From positions 186,001 to 250,000 of the forward strand of contig NC_013525.1 in the NCBI RefSeq assembly GCF_000025005.1: 64,000 nt of DNA, read 5' to 3'. The stretch is from Thermobaculum terrenum ATCC BAA-798 (GTDB taxonomy: Bacteria; Chloroflexota; Chloroflexia; Thermobaculales; Thermobaculaceae). Both the position numbers and the translations under genes were made by a program. Shown here piece by piece: positions 9,622-18,101 of the stretch (within the stretch, counting starts at the first letter, position 1; every line of letters begins with the position of its first letter). The notes beneath the pieces were generated by a model. It saw only the letters and a program-made list of their open reading frames with translations, was not told where the DNA came from and did not search any database.

Positions 9622-10911
9622 ATGTTATGTAGGTTCAAGTTGCACTTGTTCCTGGTACTCGCACTTGTTGTCACAGCTTGCGGTGGCGGTGGAACAGCAA
9701 GCACTCCGCAACAGGGAAGCTCGGGCAACCAAGGGAAGGTGACTATTAGGCTATCAACCTGGGCGGGTGTAGATGAGTCCAAGGAACTCCAGGCCATCAT
9801 AGACAAACTCAACTCCAAATCCAATACCTACAAGATAGTACATGAGCCCCAGCCAGCAGATTACTACACAAAGCTACAAACGACTATAAGCGGAGGTAAA
9901 GGTCCAGATCTGATGTGGCTCTCTCAGGAATACGTTCCTGGGTATGCTGAGCGGGGCGCGCTCATGGATCTCACTCAATGTGTGCAGGAGCACAGTGATA
10001 AGCCAGCTGCCAAGCTGGATGACTATTTCGAGAGCATACTTGACGTCGGCAAGTTCGAGGGCAAGCTGTACGCACTACCCTGGATATCTCAGCCCGTAGT
10101 GCTTTACTACAACCCTAAGTTGTTCAAAGAAGCTGGTGTGGAAGAACCTAACGAGAACTGGACATGGGACGACTTCAAGGCAGCGGCAGCCAAGCTAACA
10201 AATCCCAAGAAGGGGATATATGGGACAGCTTTCAACGGTTGGCCGCCTATCCAGATGTTTATATGGCAGGCTGGCGGGGACGTAATAAGCGAGGATCTGA
10301 AGCATTCTCCAATAGACTCTCCAGAGGCCATACAGGCGGAGAAGTTCTACCAAGAGATAGTGTATAACCCCAAGTATGCAGCGCCCGAGAACATAATAGC
10401 CGAACAAGGATTCGCAGATCTCGCCAAGAATGGCAAGGTGGCGATGTTCTTCGGTGGAGCTGCAGATGATCTAGATTACGCTCATGCGAAAGATCCAAAG
10501 TTTGCTGAGATGAAAGCAGCCCTAGTTCCTAAGGGTCCCAAGAGCAGGACTACATTCGCCTGGACTGGGCTAATGGCCATCAATGCCAAGACAGCTAATC
10601 CTGAAGCTGCTTGCCAAGCTTTGCTTGACCTAACTGACGGTATCCATCACTGGAAGGTACTAGCGCCCAGGAAGTCCTTGGCTAATAAGGAAACAATAAT
10701 TCAAGCTGTGCCTGAAAAAGCTAAATCGGCCGATGTAATAATCAAAGCAGCACAGGATATGAGAACGTTCAGGGTAGTTCCGCAACAGTCCGAGTGGGAT
10801 ACCACTTTCTCAGAAAAGTTCCTCGACCCGCTCTTCCACAGGAAAGGCACTCCCGAGGAGCTGGCTAAGAAAGTCAGGCCTGAGCTCGAGGCCATATTGC
10901 AGGGGCCATAA
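9622..10911 (+). CDS. sugar ABC transporter substrate-binding lipoprotein
   Basis: A 429-residue family 1 extracellular solute-binding protein. The start ATG has GGAAGGAGG upstream. The N-terminus is a lipoprotein signal with a hydrophobic stretch ending in the lipobox VVTAC, then a Gly/Ser/Gln-rich linker. The body has features of the MalE/UgpB class, such as GKGPDLMWLSQEY and the closing segment GKLYALPWISQPVVLYYN. It would be anchored to the outer face of the membrane and deliver an oligosaccharide to the two permeases that follow. The GH3 gene upstream points to a beta-glucoside (inference). Confidence 0.93.
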   Translation: MLCRFKLHLFLVLALVVTACGGGGTASTPQQGSSGNQGKVTIRLSTWAGVDESKELQAIIDKLNSKSNTYKIVHEPQPADYYTKLQTTISGGKGPDLMWLSQEYVPGYAERGALMDLTQCVQEHSDKPAAKLDDYFESILDVGKFEGKLYALPWISQPVVLYYNPKLFKEAGVEEPNENWTWDDFKAAAAKLTNPKKGIYGTAFNGWPPIQMFIWQAGGDVISEDLKHSPIDSPEAIQAEKFYQEIVYNPKYAAPENIIAEQGFADLAKNGKVAMFFGGAADDLDYAHAKDPKFAEMKAALVPKGPKSRTTFAWTGLMAINAKTANPEAACQALLDLTDGIHHWKVLAPRKSLANKETIIQAVPEKAKSADVIIKAAQDMRTFRVVPQQSEWDTTFSEKFLDPLFHRKGTPEELAKKVRPELEAILQGP

Positions 10912-10955
10912 CAAACTGACCCCTGCTCACCCAACCAAAGCAAGAGGTGGCAGAT

Positions 10956-11948
10956 ATGTTATCCGACTACGCTCGCACTCTAGCGGACTATCTAATTGCC
11001 GCAGCACTGATAGGCAGTGCGATGTATCTAACCTATAACATTCTCAGGAAGTTTGGCGTCAAGCCTGAAACAGCTTCTGGATATACGCTGATTGTACCCT
11101 GGCTACTGGGGTTCATAATATGGACCGCCTACCCAATTCTGGCATCCCTCTACTACAGCTTTACAGATTTCAACGGTTTGCAACCTCCCAGATGGGTGGG
11201 ACTGGAAAATTATAAGAACCTTCTGGAGAGAGGTTCTTATTTCTGGCCTTCTCTTAGAATGACACTGCTATACGGAGCTATAAGCCTGCCTATAGGACTC
11301 ACATTAGCTCTGTTGATAGCGATGGTGCTAGCGCGAGAGGATGTGCGCTTTATAGGTTTCTGGAGAACTATGTTTTATCTACCAGCGGTTATACCTACGG
11401 TAGCTACTCTGGTGCTATGGATATGGCTGTTATCGACCAATGGACTGGTCAACCAAATACTGAGTCCAATATACAACCTGATTGGGATGGAGAAGCCCAG
11501 TTGGTTTACAGATCCCACCTATGCTCTACCCGGTCTCATAATCATGAGTCTCTGGGGGGTATTTGGCGCCAATACCGTGATCCTGTTAGCAGGTATAAAG
11601 AACATCCCTAGAGAGCTCTATGAGGCTGTAGCCATAGATGGCGGAGGGGCTTGGGCTAAGTTCTGGCACGTTACCCTTCCGATGGTGAGTCCAACGCTGT
11701 TCTACACGCTGGTATTGGGGATAATAGGCGCAGTCAAGACGTTCGAACCAGGAGTATTCATCAACTTACCCAGAGCCACTGGTACATTCCTACAGGTACT
11801 TGTATATCAGTACGCATTCGGCACAAGAGCACTAATGGGGTATGCATCTGCTTTGAGCTGGCTTATGCTTCTGATCATACTTATCCTTACGGCGCTGGTG
11901 TTCAGAAGCTCCGCCCTCTGGGTCTACTACGAAGGGGAGAGGAGATAG
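10956..11948 (+). CDS. sugar ABC transporter permease, MalF type
   Basis: About 330 residues with a first helix at 8-28 and then the usual six-helix core. The cytoplasmic EAA loop reads EAVAIDGGGAWAKFWHVTLP, which docks the ATPase. I prefer the ATG at 10956, with AGAGG upstream, over the in-frame GTG at 10947. It lies between the binding protein and the MalG-type permease. No ATPase gene is present, so a shared MsmK/UgpC-like ATPase encoded elsewhere is expected. Confidence 0.93.
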   Translation: MLSDYARTLADYLIAAALIGSAMYLTYNILRKFGVKPETASGYTLIVPWLLGFIIWTAYPILASLYYSFTDFNGLQPPRWVGLENYKNLLERGSYFWPSLRMTLLYGAISLPIGLTLALLIAMVLAREDVRFIGFWRTMFYLPAVIPTVATLVLWIWLLSTNGLVNQILSPIYNLIGMEKPSWFTDPTYALPGLIIMSLWGVFGANTVILLAGIKNIPRELYEAVAIDGGGAWAKFWHVTLPMVSPTLFYTLVLGIIGAVKTFEPGVFINLPRATGTFLQVLVYQYAFGTRALMGYASALSWLMLLIILILTALVFRSSALWVYYEGERR

Positions 11949-11952
11949 AACC

Positions 11953-12858
11953 ATGGCGACTACGACAACAGCAAGAACAAGCGCTGCCGAGAAGCCTACG
12001 TATCTATATAAAGTACAGAGCCTTGCCGTCAAAGTCCTCGTTTACATGGTTCTGCTACTTGGTTTGTCAATAGTCATCATCCCTATATACTGGATGATTG
12101 CAACTTCACTCAAAACCGATACTGCCCTGTTTCTCATACCGCCACAATGGTTTCCTGACCCAATACAATGGAGCAACTATATAGAGGTATGGCAACTAGT
12201 TCCACTAGCACGATATTTCGCCAACAGTGTATTCGTCACCTTACTGGCCATATTGGGTGAGATCATTACCTCAGCGCTTGTGGCTTATGGCTTCGCACGC
12301 TTTAGGTTTCCTGGTCGAGGAGTGCTCTTTAGCATCATGCTGGCGACCATGATGCTCCCAAGCATCATTACGCTAATACCGTCATTTATCATATGGGCCA
12401 GATGGCTAGGAAGATACGACACTTATTCTCCCCTCACCGTTGGATCACTGTTTGCATGGGGACCAGCCTACATTTTCTTGTTGAGGCAATTTTTCCTCAC
12501 AATACCCAGGGACATAGAAGAGGCAGCCATCATAGATGGAGGGAATTTATTGCAGATATTCGGATACGTAATGTTGCCCTTGGTCAGGCCGGCACTGCTA
12601 GCAATTACCATACTCAGCTTCACAGGTAACTGGAACAATTTCCTCTCACCCCTAATCTACCTGAGCACTCCGGAGAAATTTACTCTACCGCTAGGCCTGT
12701 ATCAGTTCAACAAGTCACTGGCTGGAGGATCCGAAGCTCCCAAATGGAACATGATGATGGCCATGGCTGTGCTCATGACTATACCTATAATAGTTCTCTA
12801 CTTTAGAGCTCAAAGGTACTTTATAGAAGGAATTACCGTAGGTGCTGTCAAAGGCTAA
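11953..12858 (+). CDS. sugar ABC transporter permease, MalG type
   Basis: A 301-residue inner-membrane subunit with six predicted helices and the EAA loop EEAAIIDGGNLLQIFGYVMLP. It starts 4 bases after the MalF-type gene ends and is the last gene of the importer operon. I see no strong terminator between its end and the next promoter at 12910. Confidence 0.93.
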   Translation: MATTTTARTSAAEKPTYLYKVQSLAVKVLVYMVLLLGLSIVIIPIYWMIATSLKTDTALFLIPPQWFPDPIQWSNYIEVWQLVPLARYFANSVFVTLLAILGEIITSALVAYGFARFRFPGRGVLFSIMLATMMLPSIITLIPSFIIWARWLGRYDTYSPLTVGSLFAWGPAYIFLLRQFFLTIPRDIEEAAIIDGGNLLQIFGYVMLPLVRPALLAITILSFTGNWNNFLSPLIYLSTPEKFTLPLGLYQFNKSLAGGSEAPKWNMMMAMAVLMTIPIIVLYFRAQRYFIEGITVGAVKG

Positions 12859-12909
12859 GATACACAGACACATATTCCCGAGAAAATACGCAGAAAAACG
12901 CAGAAACAC

Positions 12910-12939
12910 TTGACAGCCCAGGAGCTGGTGTGTTACATT
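12910..12939 (+). promoter_or_regulatory. promoter of the ilv-leu operon
   Basis: Consensus -35 TTGACA (12910-12915), an 18-base spacer and -10 TACATT (12934-12939). Transcription would start near 12946, giving an untranslated leader of roughly 480 bases that carries the T-box and the attenuator described below. Confidence 0.7.
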
Positions 12940-12979
12940 CTTTTCAGCTTTACAAAAACAAACGCTGCGAAAGGGAGTA

Positions 12980-13190
12980 GTAGGGAAGAGGAAGCGCTCA
13001 GAGAGCCGAGGGTTGGTGTGACTCGGACGCTGTAATCTCCCGAACTCGCCCTGGAGCGGTCGGCCTGAAATCTTAGTAGGGTCGAACGGTTAGCGCCCGT
13101 TAGCGCATACGAGTGGTCGTCACTAATAAAGTGGCGGCAACAAGGGTGGTACCACGGGAAGCCCCCGTCCCTTGAGGGACGGGGGCTTCT
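12980..13190 (+). promoter_or_regulatory. T-box leader, leucine-specific, upstream of ilvB
   Basis: Stem I begins with GCGCTCAGAGAGCC and the GGTTGGTGTGACTCGG region. The specifier loop reads GAA-CTC-GCC with CTC (Leu) at 13045-13047, in the same register as ATG in the metG T-box. The AGGGTGGTACCACG box is at 13143-13156. The competing terminator is a stem of AAGCCCCCGTCCC with its complement and a TTGA loop (13159-13188). Only a weak U-rich stretch (CTTCTGG) follows. Uncharged leucyl-tRNA should promote read-through. It occupies much of the 12859-13424 gap. Confidence 0.93.
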
Positions 13191-13207
13191 GGCTTAAGAG
13201 CTTTGAA

Positions 13208-13330
13208 ATGCTTGGAATACAGGTACAAACACAAGTTGATATCATCTTCGCCTTGCAGAAGGCTATCCTTAGCCTTCTAGTACTAGGACTTATTGTGCTC
13301 CTTAGGGTCGCAAATATCTTGGGAGGCTGA
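13208..13330 (+). CDS. putative branched-chain amino acid leader peptide (40 aa)
   Basis: A short frame lying after the T-box terminator and before ilvB. It has an ATG start and a weak AAGAG SD 7 bases upstream. Of 40 residues, 10 are Leu, 6 Ile and 5 Val, with the run LSLLVLGLIVLL at residues 21-32. A 9-bp hairpin (AGAAGGCTA/TAGCCTTCT, 13257-13278) lies inside the frame where a pause hairpin would be expected. The stop codon overlaps GGGAGGCTGA, the first strand of the downstream antiterminator. This is the classical arrangement of an ilv/leu leader peptide. The alternative is a single-helix membrane microprotein, since the run is also hydrophobic enough to span a membrane. Confidence 0.65.
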   Translation: MLGIQVQTQVDIIFALQKAILSLLVLGLIVLLRVANILGG

Positions 13331-13385
13331 CATCAAACACATAAGTCGCTTAGATAAGAAAGCCTCCCAACAAAGGGAGGCTTTC
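13321..13385 (+). promoter_or_regulatory. attenuator: mutually exclusive hairpins before ilvB
   Basis: Three segments compete. GGGAGGCT (13321-13328, at the end of the leader frame) can pair with AGCCTCCC (13361-13368). GAAAGCCTCCC (13358-13368) can instead pair over 11 bp with GGGAGGCTTTC (13375-13385) across the loop AACAAA. A ribosome completing the leader would cover the first segment and allow the second hairpin. A ribosome stalled on Leu/Val/Ile codons would leave it free. No U-tract follows the 11-bp hairpin (AAGTTATAG), so termination may be weak or need a factor. Confidence 0.65.
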
Positions 13386-13424
13386 AAGTTATAGGCACCA
13401 AATATCTGAAAGGGGACGGAGGAC

Positions 13425-15155
13425 ATGGCTATTACAATTGATAAACCCAAGATAGAAGAAACTAAGAAGAAGGAAACTAAGAAGCTTAGTGGCGCCAGGA
13501 TCATGTGCGAGGCCCTCGTGAACGAGGGAGTAGAAATCATATGGGGTTATCCAGGCGGAGCCATAATGCCGTTCTATGATGTATTGCCTGAGTATCCCTC
13601 AATCCATCACGTACTAGTTCGTCACGAACAGGGCGCAGCCCACGCAGCAGATGGCTATGCCAGAGTGACTGGTAAGGTAGGTGTGTGCGTAGCTACATCA
13701 GGCCCTGGCGCAACCAATCTTGTAACTGGCTTGGCAACAGCTTACATGGACTCCGTACCCATAGTAGCCATAACTGGACAAGTAGCTAGACCTTTCATAG
13801 GTCATGACTCGTTTCAGGAAACCGATATAGTAGGGATAACCTTGCCCATTACCAAGCACAACTTCTTGGTAACATCGGCAGACTCCCTGGGAGAAGTTAT
13901 CCACGAGGCATTCAGGATAGCTCGTGAAGGCAGGCCGGGCCCAGTGCTCATAGACGTGCCTAAGGACGTGCAGTTCGAGGAGGGGGAGTATACTCCCCCC
14001 GAGAAGACCTGGGAGGAGCGCAACTCCGACAACGGCTCTGCATATACAGATGAATATATAAGAGCCGCAAGAATAATCGACTCAGCACAAAGACCACTCA
14101 TTATGGCAGGGCACGGAATCATCATTTCTAAGGCTTATGATGAACTTCGTGCATTTGCAGAGAAAACCGGCATCCCGGTCATAACCACCCTGCTAGGTCT
14201 GAGCGCATTCCCAGAGAACCACCCATTGGCACTAGGAATGCCCGGCATGCATGGCCCTGCTCACGTGAACTTGGCTATAGATGAAGCAGATCTGATTGTA
14301 GGTGTAGGATTGAGGTTTGACGATCGAGTAACTGGTAACCTCAAAGAGTTTGCTCCGAACGCGCGATTTATACACATCGACATAGACCCGGCAGAGATAG
14401 GAAAGAACATAAAGCCGGAAGTGGGTATAGTCGCCGACGCGAAGGAAGCTCTTGCCAAGCTGACGGAGCTGGTGTCAAAGAAGGAGCATTCCGGCTGGCT
14501 TGAAGAGATCAAACGCCGTGAGAAACCGGAGCGCTCTGTTATGAAGACCACCAAGATCAGCCCTTATGATGTCCTGAAGGCGATCAAGAAGGCCACCAAT
14601 GGCGAAGCTCGTATCGTAACTGACGTGGGGCAACATCAGATGTGGGCGGCTCGCTTCTATGGTTGGGAAAAGCCCAACAGCCACATATCTTCGGGCGGAT
14701 TGGGAACTATGGGCTATGCGCTTCCGGCTGCCATGGGCGTGAAAGCAGGATGCCCAGAAGATCCGGTATGGGTGGTGGCTGGCGATGGTGGTATCCAGAT
14801 GAATATCCAAGAGCTGGGTACTATTGTCCAAGAAAACCTGGATATAAAGGTGGCCATCATAAACAATGGCTATCTAGGAATGGTAAGGCAATGGCAAGAG
14901 TTCTTCCATAACAGGAATTACTCCGAGACCAGGATATCATCACCCGATTATTCCCTGATAGCCACGGCCTATGGCGCTAAAGGACGCAGGGTCACTCGCA
15001 AGGAGGATGTAGAAGCAGCAGTCGAGTGGGCCATGAGTCAACCCGGCTGCGTGATCCTGGACTTTGAGATAGAGCAGGAAGCTAACGTCTATCCAATGGT
15101 CCCCTCAGGGGGATCGGTCAAGACCATGATCCTGGACCCGGAGGCAAATGAATGA
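13425..15155 (+). CDS. ilvB: acetolactate synthase, large (catalytic) subunit
   Basis: A 576-residue ThDP-dependent enzyme that condenses two pyruvates to acetolactate, or pyruvate with 2-oxobutyrate to acetohydroxybutyrate. Visible features are WGYPGGAIMPFYD, the catalytic Glu in LVRHEQGAAHAADGYAR, the central FAD-binding domain with GVGLRFDDRVTG, and the ThDP/Mg motif GDGGIQMNIQEL with NNGYLGMVRQW. About 20 charged residues precede the conserved domain. The likely SD is AAAGGGG, 9 bases upstream. It is the first structural gene of the operon and overlaps ilvN by ATGA. Confidence 0.97.
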   Translation: MAITIDKPKIEETKKKETKKLSGARIMCEALVNEGVEIIWGYPGGAIMPFYDVLPEYPSIHHVLVRHEQGAAHAADGYARVTGKVGVCVATSGPGATNLVTGLATAYMDSVPIVAITGQVARPFIGHDSFQETDIVGITLPITKHNFLVTSADSLGEVIHEAFRIAREGRPGPVLIDVPKDVQFEEGEYTPPEKTWEERNSDNGSAYTDEYIRAARIIDSAQRPLIMAGHGIIISKAYDELRAFAEKTGIPVITTLLGLSAFPENHPLALGMPGMHGPAHVNLAIDEADLIVGVGLRFDDRVTGNLKEFAPNARFIHIDIDPAEIGKNIKPEVGIVADAKEALAKLTELVSKKEHSGWLEEIKRREKPERSVMKTTKISPYDVLKAIKKATNGEARIVTDVGQHQMWAARFYGWEKPNSHISSGGLGTMGYALPAAMGVKAGCPEDPVWVVAGDGGIQMNIQELGTIVQENLDIKVAIINNGYLGMVRQWQEFFHNRNYSETRISSPDYSLIATAYGAKGRRVTRKEDVEAAVEWAMSQPGCVILDFEIEQEANVYPMVPSGGSVKTMILDPEANE

Positions 15156-15676
15156 GTACTCAAGGGAGAACACTCGTAGCGCTGGTACAAGATCATCCTG
15201 GAGTCCTAACTCGTATATCTGGACTCTTCCGCAGGAGAAACTTCAACATCGAGAGCTTGGCAGTAGGCCACTCGGAAAAGCCAGGCGTTAGCCGCATGAC
15301 TATAGTAGTCAACGGAGATGCCTCCGAAGTGGATCAGGTAGTAAAGCAGCTATCCAAACTCATAGAAGTCATCGAAGTCAAAGACATAAGCGAAGGGGCT
15401 CCACTCCTGCGAGAGCTAGCCCTGATAAGGGTCGCGGTAGATGGAACCAAGCGAACAGAGGTCACCGAGCTCGCAAAGCTCTTCGGAGCCAAAGTTATAG
15501 ATATCTCTCATCATTCTATAACCCTGGAGATGACAGGCTCGGAATCTAAGGTAGACTCCTTGGTAAGGCTACTCGAGCCATTTGGAATAACTGAAATGGT
15601 GAGGACTGGCAGAGTAGCAATGGCAAGAGACATGGCAGATACATCTTCGGCTGAGAGAAGCGCCATCAGCGCCTAA
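15152..15676 (+). CDS. ilvN: acetolactate synthase, small (regulatory) subunit
   Basis: A 174-residue subunit with an N-terminal ACT domain ([21 protein letters not shown]), the valine-sensing part, and a C-terminal domain containing LALIRVAV and the [19 protein letters not shown] segment. It binds IlvB, stimulates it and confers feedback inhibition. The start overlaps the ilvB stop by 4 bases, so the two are translationally coupled. Length is normal for the bacterial type (about 160-175 residues). Confidence 0.96.
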   Translation: MSTQGRTLVALVQDHPGVLTRISGLFRRRNFNIESLAVGHSEKPGVSRMTIVVNGDASEVDQVVKQLSKLIEVIEVKDISEGAPLLRELALIRVAVDGTKRTEVTELAKLFGAKVIDISHHSITLEMTGSESKVDSLVRLLEPFGITEMVRTGRVAMARDMADTSSAERSAISA

Positions 15677-15698
15677 AAATTTCGATAGAGGGAGATTT

Positions 15699-16706
15699 AT
15701 GGCACAAGTTTACTACGATGCAGATGCTGACATAAACGTTATCAAGGATAAGCTCATAGCGATCATTGGCTATGGCAGTCAAGGGCATGCGCACGCTCTA
15801 AACCTGCACGATTCTGGTTGCAATGTAATAGTAGGACTACATGAAGGTAGCAAGAGCGCAGAAAAGGCTCGGAACGACGGTTTGGAAGTTAGATCCGTAG
15901 CAGAGGCAGCAGAAGCTGCAGATATTATCATGATGCTCATCCCTGACACTATACACAAGAAAGTGTATGAGGAATCCATAGCGCCAGCAATGAGAGCTGG
16001 AAAGACGCTGATGTTCGCACATGGTTTCAGCATCCATTACGGACAGGTGAAACCTCCCGCAGAAGTTGATGTAGTCATGGTAGCCCCAAAGAGCCCCGGC
16101 CACATTATGCGTAACCTGTTCACTCAGGGAATAGGGGTACCAGCACTGCTGGCTGTATATCAGGATGCTAGTGGTCAGGCCGAACAGACAGGCTTAGCAT
16201 ATGCCAAAGGACTAGGATGTACTAGGGCAGGGGTGCTAAAGACCACATTTAAAGAAGAGACTGAAACTGACCTGTTTGGTGAGCAAACAGTGCTCTGTGG
16301 TGGTGTTAGCGCACTGATCAAGGCCGGATTTGAGACTCTAGTAGAAGCGGGCTATCAACCCGAAATAGCTTACTTCGAGTGTCTGAATGAGATGAAGCTC
16401 ATCGTAGACCTGATCTATCAGGGAGGGCTCAGTTACATGCGATACAGCATAAGCGATACCGCTGAGTACGGGGACTACGTAGCAGGGCCCAGAATAATCG
16501 ATGAGCATGTCAGAGAAAACATGAAGCAGATCCTAAAGGAGATTCAGGACGGAAGCTTCGCACGAAGATGGATAGAGGAGAACGAGAAGGGTAGACCTGA
16601 GTTCGAGAAGATGAGAGAGCAGGACAGGAACCACCTCATCGAGCAAGTAGGGCAGAAGCTTAGGGCAATGATGAGCTGGACACAACCACAACCAGCTAAC
16701 AGGTAG
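15699..16706 (+). CDS. ilvC: ketol-acid reductoisomerase
   Basis: A 335-residue class I enzyme that isomerises and reduces acetolactate or acetohydroxybutyrate with NADPH. The N-terminal Rossmann domain has [17 protein letters not shown]. The C-terminal knotted domain carries the metal and substrate ligands in [17 protein letters not shown] and in [14 protein letters not shown]. The SD is AGAGGGAG. It lies 22 bases after ilvN. The last residues ([11 protein letters not shown]) are a short non-conserved tail. Confidence 0.97.
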   Translation: MAQVYYDADADINVIKDKLIAIIGYGSQGHAHALNLHDSGCNVIVGLHEGSKSAEKARNDGLEVRSVAEAAEAADIIMMLIPDTIHKKVYEESIAPAMRAGKTLMFAHGFSIHYGQVKPPAEVDVVMVAPKSPGHIMRNLFTQGIGVPALLAVYQDASGQAEQTGLAYAKGLGCTRAGVLKTTFKEETETDLFGEQTVLCGGVSALIKAGFETLVEAGYQPEIAYFECLNEMKLIVDLIYQGGLSYMRYSISDTAEYGDYVAGPRIIDEHVRENMKQILKEIQDGSFARRWIEENEKGRPEFEKMREQDRNHLIEQVGQKLRAMMSWTQPQPANR

Positions 16707-16741
16707 CAACAAATGTAGTACCGGCCCCAGGAGGCAGGAAA

Positions 16742-16885
16742 ATGACACAGTACAGCTATATGTGGCAGGACGCACAGGAATTCGCAAGCATGATCTGGGC
16801 CTCATTAACGGAGACCCAACAGCAGGAAGAGGATCAGGATCAGGAAGCTGAGTGCACGCAAGCTATTGCATGGTGTTACGAATAG
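16742..16885 (+). CDS. 47-residue acidic peptide in the ilv-leu operon, unknown
   Basis: A short frame between ilvC and leuA with a strong SD (CCAGGAGGCAGGAAA-ATG). Its stop TAG overlaps the leuA SD (TAGGAGG), a layout typical of translational coupling. The peptide has 10 Asp/Glu, 9 Gln, 3 Trp and 2 Cys but no Lys, Arg or His, and only one Leu and no Val. That composition argues against a Leu/Val leader peptide. I recognise no family. It could be a small regulatory or assembly partner of a neighbouring enzyme, or simply a coupling frame. It fills the 188-base gap between two enzymes. Confidence 0.6.
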   Translation: MTQYSYMWQDAQEFASMIWASLTETQQQEEDQDQEAECTQAIAWCYE

Positions 16886-16894
16886 GAGGCACAA

Positions 16895-18076
16895 GTGAGC
16901 GAGATAGTAAGAATCTTCGACACAACATTGAGAGATGGGGAACAGTCACCAGGAGTAAACCTTAGCGCTCATGAGAAAGTGCTCATAGCTGAGCAGCTTG
17001 TCAGACTTGGGGTGGATATCATAGAAGCTGGCTTTCCCATATCCTCTCCCGGAGACCTCGAGGCCGTACGCCAGGTAGCCAACACAGTCAAGGGTGTGGT
17101 AGTAGCAGCCCTGGCCAGAGCTAACAAGGCGGATATAGACGCCGCTTGGGAGGCTGTAAAGGGAGCAGAGCAGCCGATGATCCATACATTTATATCCACC
17201 TCTGACCTACACATTCACTATAAGCTGCGCAAGACAAGAGATGAGGTGCTCGAAGCAGCCGAACAAGCGGTAAGATACGCTAAGCAGTTCACAGAAGAGG
17301 TCGAGTTCTCAGCTGAAGATGCCTCCAGAACAGATCCTGACTACCTCTGCAAGGTGTACGAAGTTGCTATCAACGCGGGTGCTACAGTAATAAATGTGCC
17401 CGATACCGTAGGTTACGCTGAGCCAAACGAGTTCTCGGCACTGATTCGTACCCTCTACGAAAGAGTTCCCAATATCCACAAAGCCGTCGTAAGCGTCCAC
17501 TGCCACGATGACCTGGGTCTGGCTACCGCGAACACCTTGGCAGCTATTCGCGAAGGTGTTGGACAAGTAGAAGTGACTATAAATGGCATCGGAGAGAGAG
17601 CAGGTAATACCTCTCTTGAGGAGGTGGTGATGGCGCTGGCAACGAAGCCGGCAGCCTTCAACAACAGGAAAACGCGTATCAATACTCGTGAGCTAGTACC
17701 TACTAGCAAGCTTGTCAGTCAGCTAACCGGCATGGTAGTGCAGCCCAACAAGGCTATAGTGGGAGCCAACGCCTTCGCTCATGAGGCAGGTATACACCAG
17801 GATGGCGTGCTCAAAAACCCGCTGACATACGAAATCATGACACCAGAATCAGTCGGTTGGCAAAACAGCAAGATCGTTTTGGGTAAGCATTCCGGTAGGC
17901 ATGGCTTTGCATCCAGGCTATCGGAAATGGGTATACAACTGAGCCCAGAGGAGCTGGATATCGCTTACAACCAGTTCAAGCGCCTAACAGACGAGCGCAA
18001 GCATATAACAGATGATGATCTAGTAAATCTTATAAAGAGCGTTAGAGCCAGCAGGCAAGAAGTTAGCATAACTTAG
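16895..18076 (+). CDS. leuA: 2-isopropylmalate synthase, catalytic part only
   Basis: Condenses acetyl-CoA with 2-oxoisovalerate, the committed step to leucine. The TIM barrel has [13 protein letters not shown], the metal-binding HCHDDLG motif and NGIGERAGN, followed by the linker segments [10 protein letters not shown] and KHSGRHGF. At 393 residues it ends near the LeuA linker ([16 protein letters not shown]), where full-length LeuA (about 510 residues) continues into the regulatory LeuA_dimer domain. Only 25 bases separate it from ilvE, so the domain is absent rather than frameshifted. Start GTG, with TAGGAGG upstream. Homocitrate synthase is a possible alternative, but the sequence is closer to LeuA throughout. 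Confidence 0.9.
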   Translation: MSEIVRIFDTTLRDGEQSPGVNLSAHEKVLIAEQLVRLGVDIIEAGFPISSPGDLEAVRQVANTVKGVVVAALARANKADIDAAWEAVKGAEQPMIHTFISTSDLHIHYKLRKTRDEVLEAAEQAVRYAKQFTEEVEFSAEDASRTDPDYLCKVYEVAINAGATVINVPDTVGYAEPNEFSALIRTLYERVPNIHKAVVSVHCHDDLGLATANTLAAIREGVGQVEVTINGIGERAGNTSLEEVVMALATKPAAFNNRKTRINTRELVPTSKLVSQLTGMVVQPNKAIVGANAFAHEAGIHQDGVLKNPLTYEIMTPESVGWQNSKIVLGKHSGRHGFASRLSEMGIQLSPEELDIAYNQFKRLTDERKHITDDDLVNLIKSVRASRQEVSIT

Positions 18077-18101
18077 GTTTGACCACCTGGAGGACAAAGA
18101 G

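Noticed and set aside
18077-18101. Possible frameshift that would restore the LeuA regulatory domain
   Set aside because: Only 25 bases separate leuA from ilvE, too few to encode the roughly 120-residue domain in any frame.
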